Made by a program: the position numbers and the translations under genes
Source: Acetobacter musti
GTDB taxonomy: Bacteria > Pseudomonadota > Alphaproteobacteria > Acetobacterales > Acetobacteraceae
Assembly (NCBI RefSeq): GCF_011516835.1
Contig: NZ_WOTB01000003.1
Location: 124,001 to 188,000 of the forward strand
Length of the DNA stretch: 64,000 nucleotides
Direction: 5' to 3'
Shown: positions 24,591 through 33,293 of the stretch, piece by piece
How the letters are laid out: each line of letters opens with the position of its first letter
How positions within the stretch are numbered: position 1 is the stretch's first letter
Notes under the pieces: generated by a model
The model's database searches: none
What the model was told of the DNA's origin: nothing
The model's input: the letters and a program-made list of their open reading frames with translations, nothing else

Positions 24591-27500
24591 CTAACGACAC
24601 GCCTCCTTCAGTATCTCCATGACCGACGTATCGAATTTAGCAGGACTGCAATCCGTTTCGACACGATGCAGCGCTTCCTGCCGCACCTGCTCCCACAGCT
24701 CTTCATTCTGATACAATGTCGTCACAGCTTCTGCGAATGTCGCAGCGTCTGGTGCTCCGCCGGACAGGATGTCTTTGCCAGCCGTCCAGCCGAGTTGCCC
24801 GATCAGGATGTCGCTCGCAACCACAGGCACGCCGTGTGCGGCACTTTCATGGACCTTGTAAGGAATTCCGCCTGCAAATCGTGTCGGAGCCACAAAAACA
24901 CGGTGCTGTTCATAATACTCCCGGAGATCGTCTGCTCCTTCGATGACGTCAATTCCGTCAAACTCCCGCAATCCGCCGAGATCGACACCTCGTGTCCGGA
25001 AGCCCACCGCCGTCAGGCGAATATCATCACCCAGTTTCTCTCTCAGCAAGGGTATCACGTCCCGCATGAACCACAGTAATGAATCCAGATTCGGAGAGTG
25101 CGCATCGATAACAGCGCCGACAAACAGCAGCCCATTTCGTGCACTGAACGAAGTCCGGGTGGGTTCTGTCTTCAGAGCATGTCCCAGAATACTGACATTC
25201 ATATGCCCGGCACGTCTTATGAAATCAGCCTCCTGTCCGGTTACGGCGACAATCTGCTGACAGAAATATGCGCATTCAAATTCAGCGCGGAGTTTCTCAT
25301 CGAGATCCTCGTGCGTTCCATTCAGACCAAGCACGCGCTCACGCATCAGCAGGCGCGGACTCGCGACTGCTTCCGTATCGAGAATGAAGCCCTTTGCTGC
25401 CATATAGCGGGTGTTTTTATGAAGAACCGGCAGAATTCTTGCGAGATTATGCGTTCGTCCGATCCAGACCGCGTCAAACGATCCGGCCCGTTCTTCGAGG
25501 AATGTGTCGAGATCGACAGCGGACCGGTCGAAAAGAACTTCCACCGTATCAGGAAAGTCACCGTAAATGCGGCTCAGTGAGTGATAATGCGTGTTGATCG
25601 GAAAAACGGTGACCGCGCATCCCTGTCGCGCGAGGCTCCGGACAATGTCATTGGAGCGGACATAACCTGAACCGAGTGAACGCAACGGCACACGGTCCTC
25701 GATGAAGAGTACACGCGGTGCGGCGCTCCGTCGTGACCGGCCGAGCACGGCATTACCGAGATGAGCGGGCAACTGGTCTCTCAGAAACTCAGCCTGCCGC
25801 TGAACGAAAACCCGTTTGTTCCTCTGCATCAGTGCGATTGACGCCTCGGACGTCGAAGAACCGAATTCCAGATGCTCGATAACGACAGACGGATCGTAGA
25901 CGACGCGATACCCTTTTCTGATCAGTCTGACGCAGAAATCGGCTTCTTCGAAATAGGCGGGGCAATAGCTTTCATCGAAACCTCCGAGACTCTTTGCCAG
26001 AGATGTCGGCACAAGGAGAAAAGCACCGGAACAGTAATCCACGTCTCTGACGAAATTGGCTTCGGGACAGTTCGGATCATGGTCGCGCAGATAACCAAGT
26101 GTTCCGCCGTCACGCCATATGATCGATCCGGCCTCCTGCAAAAGGCCATTCGTGCGGATGATTTTTCCGCCTACGGCGCCGACATACGGGCTGGAATGGA
26201 GACGGTTCAGTGCCGCACGAACAGCTCCGGGAGCCAGTCTCACATCATTATTGAGGTAGAGCACGGCGTTCGCCGTAACCTGTTCAAGCGCCATGTTACA
26301 GGAAAGAAGAAAGCCCGCGTTATACCGAAGATGAGTGATCTTCGCGCCCTGAACATAACGCTCCAGATGTACCGTCTCGTCATGCGAACAGGAATCAATG
26401 ATGATAAGCTCTATATTTCCGTCGAAATTATCACGCAGCGACGCGAGTGCCATCAGAGTCAGCGCGAACTGATTATGAAGAACAATGATAACGCTGAGGA
26501 CCGGATGGTCCGGACATGTGAAATCCAGAACGCTTCGGCCACTCTGCACCGTCAGTCCGCGTGCGAGCCTGCAGAATGCCAGTTTGGCATCCATCTCCTC
26601 CAGATCATCGTAGCAAAATCGCGGGTCCTGTTTTTCGTGGGCCGCGATCCAGTGCGCATAAGGATCACGAAACAGGCCGCTCTCGATATCCGCACGCACG
26701 GTCGCCAGGGACGCATAATGCGCCAGCGAGACATCCGGAGCCGGCAGCCGTCCTTCGGACGCTCCGGCTGTCAGAAAATGGTCATAACCTGAACGAAACA
26801 GGCCGGCAGAGATACAGGCTGCAACATCGGGATATTTTTCCCGGTAGAATTCTTCGGAAAAACTGGCCTGCGGCGAATACTGATTATACTGACCTGCTGT
26901 CACGTAATGATGAAGCGCGGAGGTATATGTACCATTCCGGATAAGTTCCCGGACTTCGGGGTAGCGATCCAGATACCATACCGGATCGAAATACCACGAC
27001 GTCCGGCAGCGATCGGAAATACTGTCTGACAGCGTCAGGAACAGGCTATAATCAGAGTCCGGTTTACTGTCCGTCGTCTGCCCATATGGCTCAGCGTTAT
27101 GCGTAATCCGCGATATAAAGCAGGAAAACACACCGGGATCGAAAAACACGCTGCCGCTTCTGTATCCGCACTCTCCGCCTGACAGATAGTGATCGTAACC
27201 GTTCGCGCATCCTTCCGCGCTGAACACAAATGACGTCAGTTCAGGATTGAAGGATCTGTAGTATTCTTCAGAGAACAGCCAGTGTGGCGACCGCTCACGA
27301 TAGCCATGCTGTACATAATGCTGAAAGCCGGACTTCCACTGACCACTGGCGACAGCATCCGCGACATCGCTATATGTTGCGAGATACCACGTTTCATCAA
27401 ACCATTTATTAGGCGATTGCTTCAGCAGCTGTCCGGCCTGGAGATAATATTCCAAGGCAGACGAATATTTTCCGGCTGCAATCGCTTCTTCGGAAGCAGG

Positions 27501-27626
27501 ATAACGCGCCCGAAACCACTCCTGATCAAACCTGAGCCATACAGGTATCCGAGAATAGCTGCCAGCCGCGCTTCCGATGTTCCAGTCAAACACGGAAGGC
27601 AGCTCAGAAAGGGGCACTAACACCAA
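24591..27626 (-). CDS. Large glycosyltransferase: FDxxWY repeats + GT2 + GT4
   Basis: A 1011-residue cytoplasmic protein with three parts. Residues about 32-335 contain five to six repeats of about 40 residues of the form FDxxWYLxxYPDVAxAxxxGxxxSxxxHYxxxG, for example FDPVWYLDRYPEVRELI and FSEEFYREKYPDVAACI. Residues about 375-600 are a GT2 domain (VLSVIIVLHNQFALTL, LYLNNDVRLAPGAV with the metal-binding DV, YCSGAFLLVP, GGFDESYCPAYFEEADFC). Residues about 637-1011 are a GT4-like domain (GLLFVGAVIDAHSPNLDSL, VAPTRFAGGIPYKVHESAAHG). Two transferase modules imply that it adds two sugars. Starts are ambiguous: TTG 27626, GTG 27623 and GTG 27617. Middle gene of the operon. Confidence 0.85.
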   Translation of the reverse strand: MVLVPLSELPSVFDWNIGSAAGSYSRIPVWLRFDQEWFRARYPASEEAIAAGKYSSALEYYLQAGQLLKQSPNKWFDETWYLATYSDVADAVASGQWKSGFQHYVQHGYRERSPHWLFSEEYYRSFNPELTSFVFSAEGCANGYDHYLSGGECGYRSGSVFFDPGVFSCFISRITHNAEPYGQTTDSKPDSDYSLFLTLSDSISDRCRTSWYFDPVWYLDRYPEVRELIRNGTYTSALHHYVTAGQYNQYSPQASFSEEFYREKYPDVAACISAGLFRSGYDHFLTAGASEGRLPAPDVSLAHYASLATVRADIESGLFRDPYAHWIAAHEKQDPRFCYDDLEEMDAKLAFCRLARGLTVQSGRSVLDFTCPDHPVLSVIIVLHNQFALTLMALASLRDNFDGNIELIIIDSCSHDETVHLERYVQGAKITHLRYNAGFLLSCNMALEQVTANAVLYLNNDVRLAPGAVRAALNRLHSSPYVGAVGGKIIRTNGLLQEAGSIIWRDGGTLGYLRDHDPNCPEANFVRDVDYCSGAFLLVPTSLAKSLGGFDESYCPAYFEEADFCVRLIRKGYRVVYDPSVVIEHLEFGSSTSEASIALMQRNKRVFVQRQAEFLRDQLPAHLGNAVLGRSRRSAAPRVLFIEDRVPLRSLGSGYVRSNDIVRSLARQGCAVTVFPINTHYHSLSRIYGDFPDTVEVLFDRSAVDLDTFLEERAGSFDAVWIGRTHNLARILPVLHKNTRYMAAKGFILDTEAVASPRLLMRERVLGLNGTHEDLDEKLRAEFECAYFCQQIVAVTGQEADFIRRAGHMNVSILGHALKTEPTRTSFSARNGLLFVGAVIDAHSPNLDSLLWFMRDVIPLLREKLGDDIRLTAVGFRTRGVDLGGLREFDGIDVIEGADDLREYYEQHRVFVAPTRFAGGIPYKVHESAAHGVPVVASDILIGQLGWTAGKDILSGGAPDAATFAEAVTTLYQNEELWEQVRQEALHRVETDCSPAKFDTSVMEILKEACR

Positions 27627-27663
27627 TAGTCAGATCCAGTTTTAACGATGTGAAGAAAAACCG

Positions 27664-30600
27664 TCAGTCGATCACCTCCAGAGCAATTTCCTTACACAGC
27701 GCGACTGTCTCATCCGAGGGGCCTGTCTGTTCTACTGATCTGATCTGCCCTTCTTCACAAAGCACCCGGATACCGGTCGGACGCATCCCCATTTCATCCG
27801 CAACAACATTGAGCAGACAAATACGATACCAGCCATCAAGCTTTTCGTTGAAGCCTTTGTTCAGATTCAGATTTCCGACAAAGCCGACACAGAGCGGTGC
27901 GTCCCGGAAAATCGTCTGCACATCCTGGCGAATCAGGCGCGATGTTCCGAAAAATACGGTCTTGCCATTAGTCTCGTTTACGAACGCAACATAAAGCTGT
28001 CCGGCGCGGGAAATACCCTGAAGGAAACCCCAGCCACGAACGACAATATCGCTCTCTTCGATATCCCGTTCATGGCTGCCGCCATCCTCGATGATGCCTG
28101 TGAAATGATCGATGTAGAATTCAAGACTGCCTTTATACTCCTGGCCGATACGCCTGTTCAGCGCGGCCAGCTTTACTCCGCGGAGCAGACCATCACTTTC
28201 TGATATTCGTTCGAAATCACGAAGAATCTGACCATTGGATGGTGGAACACGGGCAATGCCGATGATCTGACCGCCTTCGATCTCGATCTGTACACTTGTC
28301 AGCTGGAATGCACCACGGCCGTGGACCACATTAACGAGGCCGATGCGGTAAACACCCTCGCACCATTTCCCGCGAAGGGCCGCCTGCCCGGCAAAGCCTG
28401 AGCGTCGCGGGGCGCCGGGGAACAGGCCGGTTACGTCAGACCGGACCTCACGTGCGGTCGGGATAAAGATAGCGGGCGACTCATCGTCTCCGATGAGAAC
28501 TGCATAAAGGTGGCCGGACCCCGACACACCGGGAACCACATACCAGCCCCGGATGTGGAATTCACCTGCTATCACGAAGTCTTCGTCATCGGAGTCCGCG
28601 AATACATGGCGGCATACGTCGTCAATATAGTATTCAGCCCCCTGGATCGAATACCAGTCCGTAACGGCTTCCGGCAGTTCGATCGAAATATCCCTCTGAG
28701 TCGGCGGATCGAAGATATGACGCGGAGGCGCCTGATGTTTCCATGACGCATGTGGAAGCAGATGAACCTGCCCGACATCGAACTGCACGTTACTGCTGCC
28801 CATCATCCGGCGCGGAGCAACGTTCCTGTAGACATCCAGAAGTGCCGCGCCGTAATCGCGGGCGTTCGTCCACAGTTCGGGCGTAATATTCGACATGAGC
28901 CGTTCGCGTGTACTTTCGCTGCAACGGATCAGTTCCAGACGCTGCAGAACGTCGGCAGGAGAGCCAATCGGAACCTTATAGCCATTGACATCATTAATAA
29001 CCCGGTCTCCGAGCGCCCCGACATTCGTTACGATCGGAATCAGGCCGTTCTGCCAGGCTTCGGAAAGCGAAATGCAATATGTCTCGGGCCAGATTGAAAG
29101 ATTTAGCGCAACATCGGCAATTTTCAGCGCATCAATGTCACCGGCCGAGTAACGACCGTAGGTAATAACATTTTTCCGGTCGAGATTATTCAGCACGCCC
29201 TCATATTCAGGGTGCACATAGCCAAATATGTGGAACTCAAACAGGTCGGGATGAGCCATCTCGATCACGCTCAGAACCGCATCCGCACCTTTTGTACGGA
29301 GGAAGTTTCCGATGATCGCAACCGAGAGACGACGACCGTTCAGCGGTTCGTAAACTTTCTTCTCGACGGGCGCTGGTGTTTCAGGAGACGGTATTCCCAG
29401 GATCAGACTCTCTTTCTGATCCAGATGCGGATAGACCGTGTGCGTCAGATTTCGGGAGTGCTCGGTTCCGAACAGGATTGCGTCCACGGAATCGAGCATT
29501 TTCGCGACGAAAGCACGGCGTGTCTGCTCACCGCCAAACTCGACGTTATCTGACCGCTTGAGGGAAATATCAGCTGCAAGAACCCATTTCACATCTTCTT
29601 CGCAATAGCGAAGCTCGTGGTTCAGCAGATTATAACGCGATGAGACCAGGAAAAAATCGTGCGCAGAAAAGACCACTCCGGCACCGTTTGCTTTCGCAAT
29701 AATCGGCAATGACAGACAGTGATGTCCGAGATGCTGGAAATGCACGATATCAAAATTATACTGACTAAGGGCGCTGGAGAACGCCATTTCTTCGGTGCCG
29801 TCACACATCGTGTCCAGCCAGCCGGTATCCGGCACGTCGAAGCTTTCAATCTCACGGCCGCTTGCGTCTGTCAGACGGCACATCCCGTCCCGATGCAGCC
29901 AGTAAAAGAACTCCACGTCACGCAACAGCATCGATGAAATTGTCTGCTGATAAACCTCGACGCCGCCCCAGGCCTGCTCGTGAATGGTGGAGTGAGTGCA
30001 CATCAGCACACGGAGACGACCCCGGCGTGCCGGTGCGGCAGATATGTGCTGGTTTCGACTGAAATCGGCACCGGTGACATCCATCATCCGACGCAGCCGG
30101 TGCTCGTAGAGATGCGACTCAAGAACCGATTTCTGGGCTGCTGTCGCGCATTTTCGACGCATCGTCTTATTGGACAGAAGTGCGTCTATATGTTCGACGA
30201 CGCCCTCAACTGTTCGCGCAAGACCGACGCCGGCAACTTCTTTAATATAATCTTCATTCAGCTGCTCGCCTGCCTCGACCACCTGGGCCGTGCCGGCCAG
30301 AGCCAGCTCATAGAACCGCGGACCTGGAGCCGTCGCCTGCCCTACATCACCATGGCTTGCGTAATCCCGGAACATGGTCAGCGTAACAGCGCTGGCGTTC
30401 GCAAAATCGATAAAGGCCTCATGACTGATTGGCCGCTGGATAGCCAGTTCGGCAATATCAGCCGGAAGCGGCGGCAGATATTCGTTGCCGGGACAGATCA
30501 GCTTGATCCGCGCATCCGGGAACGCGGTGATGACGCGGCGAAGCGTGTATACTCTGTTCGGCCACATCGTTCCGGCGAAGAAAATATCATAATCAAGATC

Positions 30601-31008
30601 GGCGGCAGATTTAACTTTTCTTTCATGAAAAGACAGACTGGCTGCCAGCGGCAGATAATGCCCTTTCCCCTGATAGAAATCAGTACAGGATGGATCATTT
30701 GTAAAGACGTAATCAAATAAACCGATGTTATCGGCATTGAAGGTCACCATAAACGGATCTTCAAACGCCCAGAAAATCATTGTTTTAAAGGCGGGACGAA
30801 CACGCCGCATCAGTTCCATATTGATACGCTGACCATCAATACAGATCAGAACATCATGCTCACCTGCCGCAGCAAGTCCCGCAAGTGTCATATTATCGGC
30901 AACAACGACGTTTTCGTCACCCAGAACTGTTTTCGCAGCCCGTTCGAAAGCCAGAGTCAAGTAATAGTTAGGATTATGCGTGTAGTTCGTGTTGTATATG
31001 ATCGCCAT
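27664..31008 (-). CDS. Large glycosyltransferase: CgeB-like + GT4 + duplicated C-terminal domain
   Basis: A 1114-residue protein, first gene of the operon. Residues 1-310 are CgeB-like (FWAFEDPFMVTF, YDIFFAGTMWPNRVYTLRR, ATAPGPRFYELALAGTAQVV). Residues about 332-735 are a GT4-like transferase (THSTIHEQAWGGVEVYQQ, FSAHDFFLVSSRYN, VAIIGNFLRTKGADAVL, WPETYCISLSEAWQNGLIP with the EX7E-like donor site). Residues about 792-915 and 963-1090 are two copies of a domain I do not recognise, each with RGW near the start, LYV/LYA, RxDV, GF.G and a YRI.L.NVV strand. No membrane segments. ATG at 31006-31008. The next gene starts 37 bases after its stop. Confidence 0.85.
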   Translation of the reverse strand: MAIIYNTNYTHNPNYYLTLAFERAAKTVLGDENVVVADNMTLAGLAAAGEHDVLICIDGQRINMELMRRVRPAFKTMIFWAFEDPFMVTFNADNIGLFDYVFTNDPSCTDFYQGKGHYLPLAASLSFHERKVKSAADLDYDIFFAGTMWPNRVYTLRRVITAFPDARIKLICPGNEYLPPLPADIAELAIQRPISHEAFIDFANASAVTLTMFRDYASHGDVGQATAPGPRFYELALAGTAQVVEAGEQLNEDYIKEVAGVGLARTVEGVVEHIDALLSNKTMRRKCATAAQKSVLESHLYEHRLRRMMDVTGADFSRNQHISAAPARRGRLRVLMCTHSTIHEQAWGGVEVYQQTISSMLLRDVEFFYWLHRDGMCRLTDASGREIESFDVPDTGWLDTMCDGTEEMAFSSALSQYNFDIVHFQHLGHHCLSLPIIAKANGAGVVFSAHDFFLVSSRYNLLNHELRYCEEDVKWVLAADISLKRSDNVEFGGEQTRRAFVAKMLDSVDAILFGTEHSRNLTHTVYPHLDQKESLILGIPSPETPAPVEKKVYEPLNGRRLSVAIIGNFLRTKGADAVLSVIEMAHPDLFEFHIFGYVHPEYEGVLNNLDRKNVITYGRYSAGDIDALKIADVALNLSIWPETYCISLSEAWQNGLIPIVTNVGALGDRVINDVNGYKVPIGSPADVLQRLELIRCSESTRERLMSNITPELWTNARDYGAALLDVYRNVAPRRMMGSSNVQFDVGQVHLLPHASWKHQAPPRHIFDPPTQRDISIELPEAVTDWYSIQGAEYYIDDVCRHVFADSDDEDFVIAGEFHIRGWYVVPGVSGSGHLYAVLIGDDESPAIFIPTAREVRSDVTGLFPGAPRRSGFAGQAALRGKWCEGVYRIGLVNVVHGRGAFQLTSVQIEIEGGQIIGIARVPPSNGQILRDFERISESDGLLRGVKLAALNRRIGQEYKGSLEFYIDHFTGIIEDGGSHERDIEESDIVVRGWGFLQGISRAGQLYVAFVNETNGKTVFFGTSRLIRQDVQTIFRDAPLCVGFVGNLNLNKGFNEKLDGWYRICLLNVVADEMGMRPTGIRVLCEEGQIRSVEQTGPSDETVALCKEIALEVID

Positions 31009-31142
31009 GAATTACGCCGACGTTGCCGTCCCCGCCTTCCTTACTGAATTACATCGATCTGGTATCGTCTCTTTTCACGGACACTACCGCAAACGGGACA
31101 GGGAAAAAAGACCTCACATCAGAGCCCTGCTCCTGTAATTCC

Positions 31143-31178
31143 AAAAAAAAATGGCATCTCATTACGAGATGCCATTTT
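31143..31178 (-). terminator. Rho-independent terminator of rpsA
   Basis: AAAATGGCATCTC (31148-31160) pairs perfectly over 13 bases with GAGATGCCATTTT (31166-31178) around a five-base loop, and on the minus strand the stem runs into nine T residues. It starts 28 bases after the rpsA stop and separates rpsA from the glycosyltransferase operon that follows on the same strand. Confidence 0.92.
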
Positions 31179-31205
31179 CTCACAGTCAGACTAACGACGG
31201 TTTAA

Positions 31206-32918
31206 TTACGCATCCGCGTTACGACGCCGGATAGCGGCCCCAAGGATATCACCAAGGGACGCACCACTGTCAGACGATCCGTATTCGTTGATCGCCTGCT
31301 TGTCTTCGTCAGCCTCACGACCACGGATGGTCAGAGCCAACTTGCGGGCCGCGCGATCAACCGAGACGATCTTCGCATCAACCTTCTCGCCGACGGCGAA
31401 ACGCTCCGGACGCTGTTCAGCTTTATCACGGGCCAGTTCGGCGCGACGGATGAAGCCGGTCAGAACATCGTCGACCTTCACTTCGACGCCGTTCGTCTGG
31501 ATACCCGTCACAACGCAGGTGACAATCGCGCCTTTCTGAACATGCGACAGGACATCAGCCGCCGGATCTTCCTGAAGCTGCTTGATACCGAGAGAGATAC
31601 GCTCTTTCTCAACATCAACGTCCAGAACCTTGGCCTTAACGACCTGGCCCTTTTCGTAGTTCTTCATGGCTTCTTCGCCGGACTCATCCCAAGACAGGTC
31701 GGACATGTGAACCATGCCGTCGATGTCTGCGGACAGGCCGACAAACAGGCCGAACTCAGTGATGTTGCGGATTTCGCCTTCGACGATCGAGCCAACCTTA
31801 TGCTCTTCGGCGAACTGCTCCCACGGATTACGCTGAACCTGCTTCAGGCCAAGCGAAATACGACGCTTGCCGCTGTCAACGTCCAGGACCATGACGTCGA
31901 CTTCCTGCGAAGTGGCGACGATCTTGCCCGGATGGACGTTCTTCTTCGTCCAGGACATCTCGGAAACGTGGACCAGACCTTCGACGCCCGGCTCGAGCTC
32001 AACGAACGCGCCGTAATCGGTGATGTTCGTCACACGACCCGTGAAGCGGGCACCCGGCGGATATTTCAGCGCCACGTTCTCCCACGGATCAGCCTCAAGC
32101 TGCTTCATGCCGAGAGAAATACGCTGTGTGTCCGGATTGAAACGGATGACCTGCACGCGGACCGGCTGACCGATCTGCAGCGCTTCGGACGGGTGGTTGA
32201 TGCGCTTCCACGCAATATCCGTCACATGCAGCAGGCCGTCGACGCCGCCGAGATCTACGAACGCACCATAATCGGTGATGTTCTTGACCACGCCGTCGAG
32301 GATCATGCCCTCTTTCAGGCCCTGGATCAGCTCGCTGCGCTGTTCCGCGCGCGTCTCTTCGAGAACCGCACGACGTGAAACGACGATGTTGCCGCGCGCG
32401 CGGTCCATCTTCAGGATCTGGAATGGCTGCGGCACGCCCATCAGAGGCGTCACATCGCGAACCGGACGAATATCCACCTGGCTGCCTGGCAGGAACGCCA
32501 TCGCGCCGCCCAGATCAACCGTGAAGCCACCTTTCACACGACCATAGATCGTGCCGTTGACGCGCTGGCTGGCCTCAAACGCTTTCTCAAGATTTGTCCA
32601 GGCCTCTTCCCGGCGCGCCTTTTCACGCGACAGAACGATGGAGCCGTCACGATCCTCGTAACGCTCGATGTAGAGCTCGACATAATCACCCGGCTTGACT
32701 TCCGGGGTGACACCCGGCGGACCAAACTCACGAAGCGAGACACGTCCTTCGCTCTTCAGACCAACATCGACGATCGCATAATCATCGGTGAGGCGAACGA
32801 CACGTCCCTTAACGACCGACCCTTCAAAGCCGCTGTCTTTCCCGAGTGTTTCATCGAGAAGTGCCGCGAAATCTTCGCCGGCGAAATGGTCGGTTGCTGT
32901 CTGTGTGGCTGAAGCCAT
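31206..32918 (-). CDS. rpsA: 30S ribosomal protein S1
   Basis: S1 binds mRNA leaders on the small ribosomal subunit. The 570-residue product has six S1 OB-fold repeats; conserved pieces include GRVVRLTDDYAIVDVGLKSEG, YGRVKGGFTVDLGG, VVKNITDYGAFVDLGGVDG, VTNITDYGAFVELEPGVEG and IRNITEFGLFVGLSADIDG, and the last repeat is the weakest. The start MASATQTATDHFAGEDF at 32916-32918 has AGGGAA about ten bases upstream; upstream in-frame residues are not conserved. cmk, its usual neighbour, is elsewhere. A strong terminator follows. Confidence 0.97.
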   Translation of the reverse strand: MASATQTATDHFAGEDFAALLDETLGKDSGFEGSVVKGRVVRLTDDYAIVDVGLKSEGRVSLREFGPPGVTPEVKPGDYVELYIERYEDRDGSIVLSREKARREEAWTNLEKAFEASQRVNGTIYGRVKGGFTVDLGGAMAFLPGSQVDIRPVRDVTPLMGVPQPFQILKMDRARGNIVVSRRAVLEETRAEQRSELIQGLKEGMILDGVVKNITDYGAFVDLGGVDGLLHVTDIAWKRINHPSEALQIGQPVRVQVIRFNPDTQRISLGMKQLEADPWENVALKYPPGARFTGRVTNITDYGAFVELEPGVEGLVHVSEMSWTKKNVHPGKIVATSQEVDVMVLDVDSGKRRISLGLKQVQRNPWEQFAEEHKVGSIVEGEIRNITEFGLFVGLSADIDGMVHMSDLSWDESGEEAMKNYEKGQVVKAKVLDVDVEKERISLGIKQLQEDPAADVLSHVQKGAIVTCVVTGIQTNGVEVKVDDVLTGFIRRAELARDKAEQRPERFAVGEKVDAKIVSVDRAARKLALTIRGREADEDKQAINEYGSSDSGASLGDILGAAIRRRNADA

Positions 32919-33293
32919 TAAAAAACTATTCCCTGCCAGAGAAAACCCTGACAATTCCTGCGCTCCGCATCGCTGCGAAACGACTTGCCGGTGTCTTTTT
33001 TCGGTATTATCCGCGAAAACCGGCCGCATTAAAAACCATGTATCGCTTTACGGGCGATTCACAGGGGCGGATGAAAGACATGCGCGCGACGGCTTTGTCA
33101 ATAGCGTGAATGACATGACACCGCGCGTGGCTGTGCTGCCAGATCCTCGGCCGCGATAACTTACTGAAAACGAACATATCTGGTGATAAGGACGACGCCC
33201 TGCTGGATAAATTTATCTCAGATAAATGATGAGAGACGCCGCCCGAACAGAAACGAGAAGAGGGTTCCGTCAGCGCCTGCTTCCGGAAGAGCG
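32919..33293. other. 375-base gap between tamB and rpsA
   Basis: The gap contains the rpsA leader. A possible minus-strand -35 element TTGACA lies at 33096-33101 with a weak TTTCAT-like -10 about 18 bases further on; this is only a suggestion. A 17-base palindrome (ATTTATCTCAGATAAAT, 33211-33227) lies nearer the tamB end. I see no credible gene. Confidence 0.5.

Noticed and set aside
31542-32378. A 278-residue plus-strand frame inside rpsA.
   Set aside because: Antisense to six S1 repeats; the apparent internal repeats only mirror the S1 repeats on the other strand.
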